NCBI GenBank assembly: GCA_964355545.1
Contig: CAYHEK010000063.1
Coordinates: 1-9,154, forward strand
Direction: 5' to 3'
DNA length: 9,154 nucleotides
DNA from: JAPLGE01 sp964355545
GTDB lineage: Bacteria; Bipolaricaulota; Bipolaricaulia; UBA7950; UBA9294
Positions 1-6,386 of the stretch are shown piece by piece; the first letter of the stretch is position 1; every line of letters begins with the position of its first letter. The notes under the pieces are model-generated. The model searched no databases and was not told where the DNA came from. It saw nothing but the letters and a program-made list of their open reading frames with translations. The position numbers were made by a program, and so were the translations under genes.

Positions 1-84
1 GCCTCACCCCTTCACCCGTTTCCGGAATGGGGGTATTCTACCTCGACGGAAGCGATCGGAGAGTCCTCCCGGATCGGCGTTCCC

Positions 85-112
85 TTGAGGATAGCTTGGG
101 TGAACGTAGAGT
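85..112 (+). promoter_or_regulatory. weak candidate sigma-70 promoter for the zinc-ribbon gene
   Basis: A TTGAGG box (85-90), a 16-base spacer and a TAGAGT box (107-112) lie 38 bases upstream of the small zinc-ribbon gene. Each box matches the consensus at 4 of 6 positions. The rest of positions 1-150 shows no convincing gene. The match is modest, so this is only a candidate. Confidence 0.28.
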
Positions 113-150
113 CTCGTCGGCATTGGGCGATCCCAGGGTCTTAAGGTACG

Positions 151-384
151 ATGCTTACGCTCCGCTGTTCGCGCTGCAAGAGGAAGCTTTGGCGCTACGA
201 CAAGGTCGGCGCGGGTCGGGTCCTCCGCTGCTACAAGGGTCGGATCACCCGCGTCTACGAGGCCCGATTCGACGAGTCCGGGGCGACCTGTCCCTGCGGG
301 GCGGTGATCGGGCCGGACGAGGGCCCCTGGATCAAGATGGTGCAGGGCGCGTTCACGACGACCGGGACGAGGACGGGACCCTAG
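151..384 (+). CDS. small zinc-ribbon-like protein, function unknown
   Basis: This encodes a 77-residue protein with five cysteines: C6-x2-C9 at the N-terminus, C27 in the middle, and C47-x-C49 followed by Gly. The CxxC/CxC pairs look like a zinc-ribbon or rubredoxin-like knuckle, so metal binding is inferred. No catalytic domain, signal peptide or membrane segment is visible. The segment around residues 53-68 (IG...GPWIKMVQGAF) reads like a conserved block of a small protein family rather than random translation. The start is an ATG with a weak AAGG about 5 bases upstream. The overlapping longer frame (27-431) is Arg/Gly-rich and looks like a shadow. The gene stands alone, convergent with the DUF1028 gene 30 bases away. 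No specific function can be assigned; a nucleic-acid-binding or metal-handling role is possible. Confidence 0.68.
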   Translation: MLTLRCSRCKRKLWRYDKVGAGRVLRCYKGRITRVYEARFDESGATCPCGAVIGPDEGPWIKMVQGAFTTTGTRTGP

Positions 385-421
385 GGGTAGTCGCGCAGGT
401 GTGCCGGGGAAGCCCTACCCC
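384..421. terminator. possible bidirectional hairpin between convergent genes
   Basis: A 7-base inverted repeat, GGGGTAG (384-390) with CTACCCC (415-421), encloses a 24-base loop. It lies between the stop codons of the zinc-ribbon gene and the DUF1028 gene and overlaps the latter's stop. No run of T follows on either strand beyond a short CTCTTT on the plus side, so it is not a classical intrinsic terminator. Its position between convergent genes is the main support. Confidence 0.25.
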
Positions 422-1290
422 CTCTTTGTGAGCAGCTCCTCAATGTGCTCGAGGATCCGTCGGTCGAATCGGTCGTCCGACCGCAGGTGCTCTTCCAGGT
501 TCTCCGTGCCGCAGAAGTCGAACAGAGCGCGCTCGAGCTCGGCCGACCAGCGGCCGTCGTTCGGCCCGCCGTAGTAGTTCAGCCTGGAGAGGGAACGCTG
601 AATCGAGGCGATGATCTTCTTGTCCAACGGGACAAGGTCGTCGGGACCCGGGGGAGCGAAGTAGAGCCGATGAAGGTCGTAGAGTCTCGCAAGCTCCGTA
701 ATCGGCTCTGGGTGGTCGTCGACCCGCAGGTCAATGTAGCGGTCATCGAACCCACCGTACCCTCCTCTTTCCTTCACGACGAGGAGGGCGGCGGACTGTT
801 TCCCGCGACGGTCCCCTCCCGCGCGCTGGCCCGCGTCGAGCGCGGTCAACAGCCGCACGGCGAGGGGGCCGCGCGTCTTCCCGAACGCCTCCGCCATGGC
901 GGCGACCGTCTCGCCCGAGGCGAGGATATTCCCCTGGCAGGCAAGTCCCGGTCCGGTAAGGTGCCCCGCCCAAGGGAGGCACCGCACCCCGGTGAATGAC
1001 GCGGAGCGTCCGCGGCCGTCGACGATCCCAACCTGCCGGAGCTCCCGGTCCGAGTCACCGTCGAGCAGGCGGTCGAGGGCCTCCTGTGGAGCGAGGCCAT
1101 CCTTCAAGAGGCGCAAGCCCTCAGGGCCGAAGCTCGTATTCGCATAGGATTGGGTCGCCACGGCCCCGATCCTCGCCTTCGCCCAGGGGACCGCGGCGCC
1201 CACGGCCAGGAACTTCGACTGGACGGCCACCCCCAGCTCACCCGCATCCACATCGCACGCCACGATCGAGAACGTGCTTGAGAACGCCAT
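415..1290 (-). CDS. DUF1028 protein (predicted Ntn-hydrolase fold) with C-terminal putative peptidoglycan-binding segment
   Basis: This encodes 291 residues. The DUF1028 family is thought to adopt an Ntn-hydrolase-like fold, but its reaction is not established. The family landmarks are in order: STFSIVACD near residue 5, GELGVAVQSKFLAVG at 17-31, ATQSYANTSFGPEGL at 45-59, GNILASGETV at 120-129, and GGDRRGKQSAALLVV at 158-172. Residues 215-290 look like the putative peptidoglycan-binding domain that often follows DUF1028. No signal peptide is visible, so a cytoplasmic location is likely. The ATG at 1290 is chosen over the upstream start at 1467 because AAGGAGG sits just before it and conserved sequence starts at residue 4; the upstream extension is out-of-frame oppC sequence. 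It lies 20 bases after the oppC-like gene and is probably the last gene of that operon. A role in processing imported peptides or muropeptides is inferred only from context. Confidence 0.9.
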   Translation of the reverse strand: MAFSSTFSIVACDVDAGELGVAVQSKFLAVGAAVPWAKARIGAVATQSYANTSFGPEGLRLLKDGLAPQEALDRLLDGDSDRELRQVGIVDGRGRSASFTGVRCLPWAGHLTGPGLACQGNILASGETVAAMAEAFGKTRGPLAVRLLTALDAGQRAGGDRRGKQSAALLVVKERGGYGGFDDRYIDLRVDDHPEPITELARLYDLHRLYFAPPGPDDLVPLDKKIIASIQRSLSRLNYYGGPNDGRWSAELERALFDFCGTENLEEHLRSDDRFDRRILEHIEELLTKRG

Positions 1291-1310
1291 CTTGGCCTCC
1301 TTCAACCAGG

Positions 1311-2183
1311 CTAGTACTTCTGAACCTTTGGATCCAGGGCGTCCCGCAGTCCGTCGCCGATGAAGTTGAGCGCCAGGACGACCGTCGATATGGCCACGCC
1401 GGCGAAGAGCGAGAGATGGGGCGCGGTGCGCAGGTACTTGCTTCCATTGCTCAGCATGAGGCCCCACTCAGCGGCGGGCGGTTGGGCGCCGAGGCCGAGG
1501 AAGCTCATCCCCGCCCCGGCCATGATCATCCATCCCACGTCCAGGGTCGCGGCCACGATCACGGGGGCGACAACGTTCGGCAAGAGGTGATGGACCAGGA
1601 TCCGCAGCGGGGATGTGCCGATCGCCCGCGCGGCCTGGATGAACTCCTTGTCCATCAGGGAAAGGACGGAGCCGCGCACGATGCGCGTGTAGTACGGGAC
1701 CCCGGCGATCGCCAGCGCGACCATGGTGTTCATGAGGCCGGGACCGAGCGCGGCGATGATGGCGATGGCGAGGAGGATGTAGGGGAACGCCATCAGGACG
1801 TCGATGAACCGCATGATCACGAGATCCCACCATCCGCGGAGGTAGCCGGTGGCGATTCCGATTACAAAACCGATCCCAAGCGCGATGAGGACAGCGAAGA
1901 AGCCGACCGAGATCGAGACACGCGCTCCCCAGACGAGCCGGCTCAGGTAGTCACGGCCGAACTCGTCCGCTCCGAGCAGGTGGCCTGGGCTTCTTGGGCG
2001 AAGCAAGCGGTCCTGGAGGTCAATCTCGTTTGGGTCAGGCAAACCAAGCCAGGGCGCGAGCAGAGAGACGACCACGATCGCACAGAGGACGACGAAGCTC
2101 GCCACGGCGAAATGATCCTTGCCGATTCGGCGTAGGAGGCGTAGCCACTCCTTCCTCCGTCGCTGGTTCGCTGTTTCACTCAT
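1311..2183 (-). CDS. peptide-type ABC transporter permease, OppC/DppC family
   Basis: This encodes a 290-residue inner-membrane permease of a peptide/nickel-type ABC importer. The N-terminal segment (about 23-45) holds the first membrane helix, as in the OppC_N domain. Family signatures follow: HLLGADEFGRDYLSR at 68-82, RFIDVLMAFPYILLAI at 125-140, an EAA-like cytoplasmic loop at 179-203 (FIQAARAIG...HHLLPN), SFLGLGAQPPAAEWG at 227-241, and NFIGDGLRDALDP at 273-285. Length and topology (about six helices) are normal. The ATG overlaps the end of the upstream oppB-like gene by 8 bases, and no strong ribosome binding site precedes it, which suggests translational coupling. It should pair with that permease. 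The EAA loop needs an ATPase partner, and none is encoded in this window. Substrate cannot be told from sequence; dipeptide, oligopeptide or a related solute is possible. Confidence 0.95.
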   Translation of the reverse strand: MSETANQRRRKEWLRLLRRIGKDHFAVASFVVLCAIVVVSLLAPWLGLPDPNEIDLQDRLLRPRSPGHLLGADEFGRDYLSRLVWGARVSISVGFFAVLIALGIGFVIGIATGYLRGWWDLVIMRFIDVLMAFPYILLAIAIIAALGPGLMNTMVALAIAGVPYYTRIVRGSVLSLMDKEFIQAARAIGTSPLRILVHHLLPNVVAPVIVAATLDVGWMIMAGAGMSFLGLGAQPPAAEWGLMLSNGSKYLRTAPHLSLFAGVAISTVVLALNFIGDGLRDALDPKVQKY

Positions 2184-3123
2184 AGCGCATGGCCGGGTTC
2201 ACGTAGGCGTAGGAGAGGTCCACGATCAGGTTGATGATGACATAGGACAGCGCGATGAACAGGATCGCCCCTTGCACCAGGGGGAAGTCTCGCGCCAGGA
2301 TCCCGTTTACGATCAGGTTCCCAATCCCCGGCCAGGAGAAGATCACCTCGACGAACACCGACCCGGCGAGCACGAAGCCGAACTGCATGCCGATCACAGT
2401 GAGGATCGGGATGAAGGCGTTCTTCAGCGCGTGCTTCAGGAGCACGATCCTCTCCGTCAGCCCCTTGGAACGCGCGGTCTTGATGTAATCCTCCTCGACG
2501 ACCTCGAGAAGCGACGAGCGGGTCATGCGCGCGATCAGGGCCATTGGTTCAGCGGAGAGGGCGAGGACGGGCAGGACGAGATGCACCAAGAGATCTGCCA
2601 CCCCTCTCCCGCTGACGGAGAACATCCCCGAGGTGGGAAGCCAACCGAGGCGCACGCCGAAGACGAGCTGCAATAGGAGGCCTAGCCAGAAGACGGGGAC
2701 GCTGAACCCGAGGATGGCGAGGAAGGTGAAGAGCCGGTCCCAGATCGTCTGACGCTTGAACGCCGCTCCCAAACCCGCGGCGATCCCGCCCATGCTTGCG
2801 AGTAGGAGTGCGGAGAAACCCAGGATGGCCGTGGCCTGGAACCGTCCGGTCACGAGCGGCAGGATCCGCCGCCGGAGCTGAATCGACCGGCCCCAGTCTC
2901 CTTGGAGGACGCGGCCGATCCAGGTGATGTACTGCACCGGCAACGGCCGATCCAATCCCAGATCCTGTCGCAATCGATCGATCGAGGCCTGGGTCGCCCG
3001 GGGACCCAGCATGATCTTGACCGGATCCCCGGGCGCCAGGTGCAGGGTCAAGAAGACGAGAAAGCTGACCCCAACCACGACGGGTAGAAGCCATAGAAGC
3101 CGCCGCGCGAGGTAGCCTGCCAT
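2176..3123 (-). CDS. peptide-type ABC transporter permease, OppB/DppB family
   Basis: This encodes a 315-residue inner-membrane permease with the usual OppB/DppB layout. It has an N-terminal helix (about 9-29), the HLAPGDP motif at 28-34, a periplasmic stretch including LGLDRPLPVQY and GDWGRS, and then five more helices (roughly 97-121, 131-157, 177-199, 237-262, 283-305). The EAA cytoplasmic loop is at about 211-235 (EDYIKTARSKGL...LKHALKNA). The FSWPGIGNL signature is at 262-270, and the protein ends in the typical VDLSYAYVNPAMRYE. It starts 12 bases after the stop of the binding-protein gene and overlaps the oppC-like gene by 8 bases, so the three are almost certainly co-transcribed. It forms the membrane channel with the OppC-like protein. 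Substrate is not decided by the sequence. Confidence 0.95.
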   Translation of the reverse strand: MAGYLARRLLWLLPVVVGVSFLVFLTLHLAPGDPVKIMLGPRATQASIDRLRQDLGLDRPLPVQYITWIGRVLQGDWGRSIQLRRRILPLVTGRFQATAILGFSALLLASMGGIAAGLGAAFKRQTIWDRLFTFLAILGFSVPVFWLGLLLQLVFGVRLGWLPTSGMFSVSGRGVADLLVHLVLPVLALSAEPMALIARMTRSSLLEVVEEDYIKTARSKGLTERIVLLKHALKNAFIPILTVIGMQFGFVLAGSVFVEVIFSWPGIGNLIVNGILARDFPLVQGAILFIALSYVIINLIVDLSYAYVNPAMRYE

Positions 3124-3135
3124 CTTCCCGGTCTC

Positions 3136-4701
3136 TTATTTGAACGTTGCCCGCTCAAACCGCAGAATCCCCTGGGTCGGCTGGAAGACGAAGCCCTCGA
3201 TGCCCTTCTTCATGACGAAGGTCTCGTAGGCGTGGTCGATCCACACCCAAGGCGAGTCCTCGCAGATGAGCTTCTGGGCTTCGATATACGACGCCTTCCG
3301 CTTGTCCAGATCCAGTTCCTTTCTCGCCTGTGCCAGGAGAGCGTCAACGCGGTCGTTCTTGTAGAACGCCTCGTTGAAGCCGTTCGGCGGCCACTGCTCT
3401 CCGCTGAGCAGGATGTACAGGAAGTTGTCCGGATCGCCGTTGTCCATGATCCAGGACATCTCGTGGAGCTCAGCGACCTGACTCCAGTCTGCCTGGAAGA
3501 CCTTCTCCAGGTAGATTCCCCACTCCCAGGTCTGGATGTTTGCCTTGATCCCGATCTGGGCCAGGTACGCCTGGATGGCGGTCGCCATCTCTACCGGTTG
3601 CTGCATGCCAGAGCCTGAGTCGGGAACCCAGAACGTCACCTCGAAGCCGTTTGGATAGCCGGCCTGGCTGAGGAGCTGACGGGCCTTTTCGAGGTTCCAG
3701 TCGTAGGGCTTGACGTCGTCGGTGTAGCTCCACACGTTGGTGGGTAGCGGGTTCGTCGCTACCTCCGCCGTGTTGCGCAGGATCCCTGTCACGATCGCCT
3801 TCTTGTCGATCGCGTAGTGCACGGCCTGACGGACGAGGGCGTTCTCGAACGGGGGACGTTTGCAGTTCATGACGAGGTACCACGTGTGCTGGCCCAGCTT
3901 TGCTACCACCTGGAACTTGGGGTCGGCGCGGAGCCGCTCCAGGTCCTCAGGCGGCGGGTTCACGATGAAGTCGACCTCTCCCGCTTCAAGGGCCGCCAGT
4001 CGGCTCTGCGGGTTGATGAGGGGTCGGAAGATGAGGGTCTCCAGCGTCGCGGGCTCGCCCCAGTAGTCGGGGTTCCGCTCGAGGACGACCTGCACCCCCG
4101 GCTCCCAGCTCTTGAAGCGGAACGGTCCGGTCCCCACAGCGTGGATGACGATTTCCGACCCGTACTTCTTGAGCGCCTCCGGGCTGATCATTGCCGCGGA
4201 GGCCATGGCCATGTTCCTCAGGAACGGGGCGAACGTGTACTTCAGCTTGATCATGACCGTCTGGGGATTGACCACCTGGACCGAGTCGACCATCCCGAAG
4301 GTGAAGTCGGCGTAGGCATAGACGCCGGTCTCGTGATATGGGTTGTTGGGGTCGATTTGGCGTTCGATGTTCGTCTTCACGACGTCGGCCGTGAATGGGG
4401 TCCCATCGTGGAAGCGCACGTTCTCCCGCAGATTGAACGTGTAGGAGAGGCCGTCCTCTGACATCGTCCACGACTTAGCCAGCCCGGGGATGATCTCAGT
4501 GGTGCCGGGTGCGAACTGAGATAGGGTCTCGAAGAGGGACATTGTAGCGCGAATCGAGTTGTAGTCCGTGATCTGGTGAGGATCTAGTGAGGTGGGTTCC
4601 GCCTCAAGCCCTACCACGAGAGGTTTTCCTCCCGCGCAGGCGCCTGCAAGAGCGACCGCAAGGACCAGCCAACCAACTACTATTGCCCAATTCTTGGGCA
4701 T
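3136..4701 (-). CDS. peptide-type ABC transporter substrate-binding protein (SBP_bac_5 family)
   Basis: This encodes a 521-residue extracytoplasmic binding protein that captures solute for the permeases encoded just downstream. An N-terminal export signal is visible: Lys3, then a hydrophobic stretch at about 5-21, then AGAC at 19-22. Cys22 could be lipidated, but the residues before it (Ala-Gly-Ala) are a poor lipobox, so type I cleavage is also possible. Mature features include EAEPTSLDPHQ (33-43) and the family signature region at about 72-110, with GLAKSWTMSEDGLSYTF and NVRFHDGTPFTADVV. Later family blocks include VGTGPFRFKSWEPG and RNPDYWGEP. AAGGAGGTG precedes the ATG at 8-9 bases, which fixes the start. 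It is the first gene of the operon, behind a good sigma-70 promoter. Family members bind peptides, nickel, glutathione or sugars; the substrate here is unknown. Confidence 0.95.
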   Translation of the reverse strand: MPKNWAIVVGWLVLAVALAGACAGGKPLVVGLEAEPTSLDPHQITDYNSIRATMSLFETLSQFAPGTTEIIPGLAKSWTMSEDGLSYTFNLRENVRFHDGTPFTADVVKTNIERQIDPNNPYHETGVYAYADFTFGMVDSVQVVNPQTVMIKLKYTFAPFLRNMAMASAAMISPEALKKYGSEIVIHAVGTGPFRFKSWEPGVQVVLERNPDYWGEPATLETLIFRPLINPQSRLAALEAGEVDFIVNPPPEDLERLRADPKFQVVAKLGQHTWYLVMNCKRPPFENALVRQAVHYAIDKKAIVTGILRNTAEVATNPLPTNVWSYTDDVKPYDWNLEKARQLLSQAGYPNGFEVTFWVPDSGSGMQQPVEMATAIQAYLAQIGIKANIQTWEWGIYLEKVFQADWSQVAELHEMSWIMDNGDPDNFLYILLSGEQWPPNGFNEAFYKNDRVDALLAQARKELDLDKRKASYIEAQKLICEDSPWVWIDHAYETFVMKKGIEGFVFQPTQGILRFERATFK

Positions 4702-4757
4702 GGAAAGACACCTCCTTGTTCACAAGCGATCGATGTCAAGTGCGATGTGCTTCCTGT

Positions 4758-4769
4758 GGATCACCTCCT
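4758..4769 (-). promoter_or_regulatory. orphan extended Shine-Dalgarno sequence in the leader of the importer operon
   Basis: On the minus strand this reads AGGAGGTGATCC, a complete 12-base complement of the bacterial 16S rRNA 3' end. It lies in the predicted leader, 57-68 bases upstream of the binding-protein ATG, which has its own AAGGAGGTG. No ATG, GTG or TTG sits at a normal distance after it. The only in-range GTG is inside the element and would give a 14-codon frame. It could be a ribosome standby site, the trace of a leader peptide, or chance. Confidence 0.35.
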
Positions 4770-4801
4770 CGCTACTTCGAGACAAGCCTGACTGATTCCA
4801 C

Positions 4802-4831
4802 AGTATACGTGCTTCCTTGCTCGCAGGTCAA
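4802..4831 (-). promoter_or_regulatory. sigma-70 promoter of the peptide importer operon
   Basis: On the minus strand TTGACC (4831-4826) is followed by an 18-base spacer and TATACT (4807-4802). Both boxes match the consensus at 5 of 6 positions. Predicted transcription starts near 4795 and gives a leader of roughly 95 bases before the binding-protein ATG. This is one of the two best promoters in the window and faces the four-gene operon. Confidence 0.7.
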
Positions 4832-4914
4832 GAGGAGGTGAGAGGACTCTGGACAGGGCGCGGACGAACCCGAGTGCTGATGAGTTCCGGCGAAGCCTAG
4901 GCGCGAGAGCGCCC

Positions 4915-5058
4915 TCACTCCCAGCGGAAGAAGCGCGCGGTGAGGGCGGCGGAGGCGACGAGGAACCCGAGAAGGGCAAGCGTCGCCTGGACGTCCCAGC
5001 CAAACCCAAGCCACGGCCCCTGCAGGAGTCGGCCAAGCGCTCCCCCTCCGTACGGGAG
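4915..5058 (-). pseudogene. remnant of an ABC-2 type transporter permease (C-terminal end only)
   Basis: The minus-strand frame ending in TGA at 4915 reads LPYGGGALGRLLQGPWLG, then a hydrophobic helix (ATLALLGFLVASAALTA), and ends in RFFRWE. This matches the typical end of ABC-2 family permeases: an NPLxYxxxALR-like block, a final membrane helix and a terminal RFRWE-type tail. Upstream of about 5060 the same frame no longer looks like a permease, and the VOC gene and its leader occupy that DNA on the other strand. No ABC ATPase gene is nearby. The simplest reading is a gene truncated by rearrangement, leaving about 48 codons. It fills most of the otherwise gene-free stretch 4841-5185. The similarity is judged from memory of the family, so it is a moderate call. 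Confidence 0.45.
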
Positions 5059-5185
5059 ATCGGCGACGTCCGAGGGGCGAGCTTGACGAACGATGGCGAA
5101 GTCCTCCCAATGGGAAAGGGGGGAGGAGTCTGTCCAGGACATCGGCGAGAAAGGGCGGGGTGCCGTCGGAAGAAAGGAGGAGAGC

Positions 5186-5581
5186 ATGATCCGAAGGCTC
5201 TGGGACGTGACGCTCACGGTCAAGGACCTCGAGCGCTCGGGGCGCTTCTACGAGGAGGCCCTTGGACTCGAGAAGAAGTACGCCTACAAGGACTACGTCG
5301 GCTTCGACTGCGGCGGGGTGGAGCTCGGCCTCAAGACCTGGGGCGATCTCGAGCCGCCCAGGGAGGGCGAGCCCTGCATCAACTTCCTCGTTGACGACGT
5401 CGACGCCACCGCCGAGGACCTGAGGGAACACGGGGCCACGGTTGTGAAGGAGCCGCACGAGGCGCAGTGGGGAGCGCGGGTCGCCCTCTTCCTCGACCCG
5501 GACGGGAACACCCTGCAAGTCTCGCAAGTTCACTGGCGAGACTACTTCGCAGTCTGCGCCAAGTCGAGACCCCCCGCGTAG
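5186..5581 (+). CDS. VOC-superfamily (glyoxalase/bleomycin-resistance fold) protein
   Basis: This encodes 131 residues forming one VOC domain. The first half has DVTLTVKDLERSGRFYEEAL at residues 7-26, the usual strand followed by the D-x-x-x-S-x-x-F-Y helix. The second half has INFLVDDVDATAEDLREHG and then WGARVALFLDPDGNTLQ, the standard closing strand. The family covers metal-dependent dioxygenases, isomerases and non-catalytic drug-binding proteins. The three usual metal-ligand positions are not His/Glu here: Asp in the first strand, Asn or nearby in the third, and Gln in NTLQ. Classical glyoxalase I-type metal chemistry is therefore doubtful. The ATG at 5186 is chosen because AAAGGAGG lies 5 bases upstream; the in-frame ATG at 5093 would add a non-conserved tail. 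A weak TTGACG box is at 5083-5088 without a good -10. The gene converges with the GyrI-like gene 47 bases away. Confidence 0.88.
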   Translation: MIRRLWDVTLTVKDLERSGRFYEEALGLEKKYAYKDYVGFDCGGVELGLKTWGDLEPPREGEPCINFLVDDVDATAEDLREHGATVVKEPHEAQWGARVALFLDPDGNTLQVSQVHWRDYFAVCAKSRPPA

Positions 5582-5628
5582 TCTGGGGAAGGCGCATTCG
5601 GGGCGTCCGGCTGCGGCACGGAGTGTCG

Positions 5629-6243
5629 TCAGGCCTTGCGGACCGGCTGACGGATCACCGTCTTGAGGCGTTCCGGCGCCGTCCGCGTCGGGTCGGAGAG
5701 GTAGATCTCGTGGTGCTTCCCGGCGAGCGCGTACCCCTCTTCGGCGATGAAGGCGTGCATCCGCTCGATTGTTTCTGCCTCATCGGCGTAGGGACCAAGG
5801 TACAGGGTCTGGGCGGAGAGCCCTTCGCGGAAGGGTCGAAGACGAAGCTTCTCCAGGGCCGGTAGCGGCTTCTTCTTTCCGGCCGCCTCGGCCGCCGCGG
5901 CGACGTCTCCCTCCGTGACGAACTCCGGTTGGAGGAGCATCACCGTCCAGCGCCATTCGTCCTTCGCCCCGAGGGTGAAGCGCCCCATCTCGTCCGTCCA
6001 CCACAGACCCTCAAGGGGCATCACCTTCCAGTCGAGGCCGCGCTCCTTCTTGAAGGTGAACTTGAGGGTGTAGGCGACCGAGTAGAGGGCGCCGATCGCG
6101 TCCTTGAAGTCCTGGGAGGTGTTCGGATCGCCCCGCCCGTCGACCGCGAGGAAGTTCATCTTTGGGACCTCGACGAGGACGAACTTCCCCTTCGGCGGGA
6201 GGTAGAACTCCTTCAACTCCTTCACGAGGTCGCGCTTCTCCAT
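5629..6243 (-). CDS. GyrI-like small-molecule-binding domain protein
   Basis: This encodes a 204-residue stand-alone GyrI-like (SHV2-fold) protein of the COG4832 type. It starts with the characteristic KGKFVLVEVPKMNFLAVDGRG (about 18-38), followed by DFKDAIGALYSVAYTLKF (45-62) and KVMPLEGLWW (73-82). The second repeat holds QTLYLGPYADEAETIERMH (about 145-163), HHEIYLSDP and a terminal LKTVIRQPVRK. The fold binds hydrophobic or cationic small molecules. Some relatives are enzymes (cyclopropanone hydrolase type), so the biochemical role here is open. No DNA-binding domain is attached and no membrane segment is seen. AGGAG lies about 10 bases before the ATG. Only 43 bases separate the start from the N gap, so its promoter, or an upstream operon partner, is hidden there. 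Confidence 0.88.
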   Translation of the reverse strand: MEKRDLVKELKEFYLPPKGKFVLVEVPKMNFLAVDGRGDPNTSQDFKDAIGALYSVAYTLKFTFKKERGLDWKVMPLEGLWWTDEMGRFTLGAKDEWRWTVMLLQPEFVTEGDVAAAAEAAGKKKPLPALEKLRLRPFREGLSAQTLYLGPYADEAETIERMHAFIAEEGYALAGKHHEIYLSDPTRTAPERLKTVIRQPVRKA

Positions 6244-6286
6244 CGGGCGTCATCTCCTGGTCGTTTTCTTGGAAGGTACCGCGCCG

Positions 6287-6386
6287 NNNNNNNNNNNNNN
6301 NNNNNNNNNNNNNNNNNNNNNNNNNNNNNNNNNNNNNNNNNNNNNNNNNNNNNNNNNNNNNNNNNNNNNNNNNNNNNNNNNNNNNN
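6287..6386. other. assembly gap (100 N)
   Basis: Exactly 100 unknown bases. A round 100 is commonly used as a placeholder for a gap of unknown length, so the true distance may differ. The gap swallows the 3' end of the TatT-like gene and the region upstream of the GyrI-like gene. Any reading frame crossing it is an artefact. Confidence 0.98.

Noticed and set aside
27..431. 134-codon plus-strand frame overlapping the zinc-ribbon gene
   Set aside because: Arg/Gly/Asp-rich low-complexity translation with no domain, overlapping a better candidate with a conserved cysteine pattern; looks like a high-GC shadow frame.
996..2135. 379-codon plus-strand frame
   Set aside because: Runs antisense to the oppC-like and DUF1028 genes; composition is Arg/Asp/His/Pro-rich with no domain, typical of antisense frames in GC-rich DNA.
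4737..4768. Leader peptide frames in the importer operon leader (GTG within the orphan Shine-Dalgarno, TTG at 4739)
   Set aside because: Start codons are either too close to or too far from the ribosome-binding sequence, and the encoded peptides show no amino-acid bias suggesting attenuation.
4772..5533. 253-codon minus-strand frame over the VOC gene
   Set aside because: Antisense to a clear VOC domain and without recognisable motifs.
5582..5628. Possible terminator between the VOC and GyrI-like genes
   Set aside because: Only 5-base complementary arms (GTCCG/CGGAC) with a long loop and no T run.
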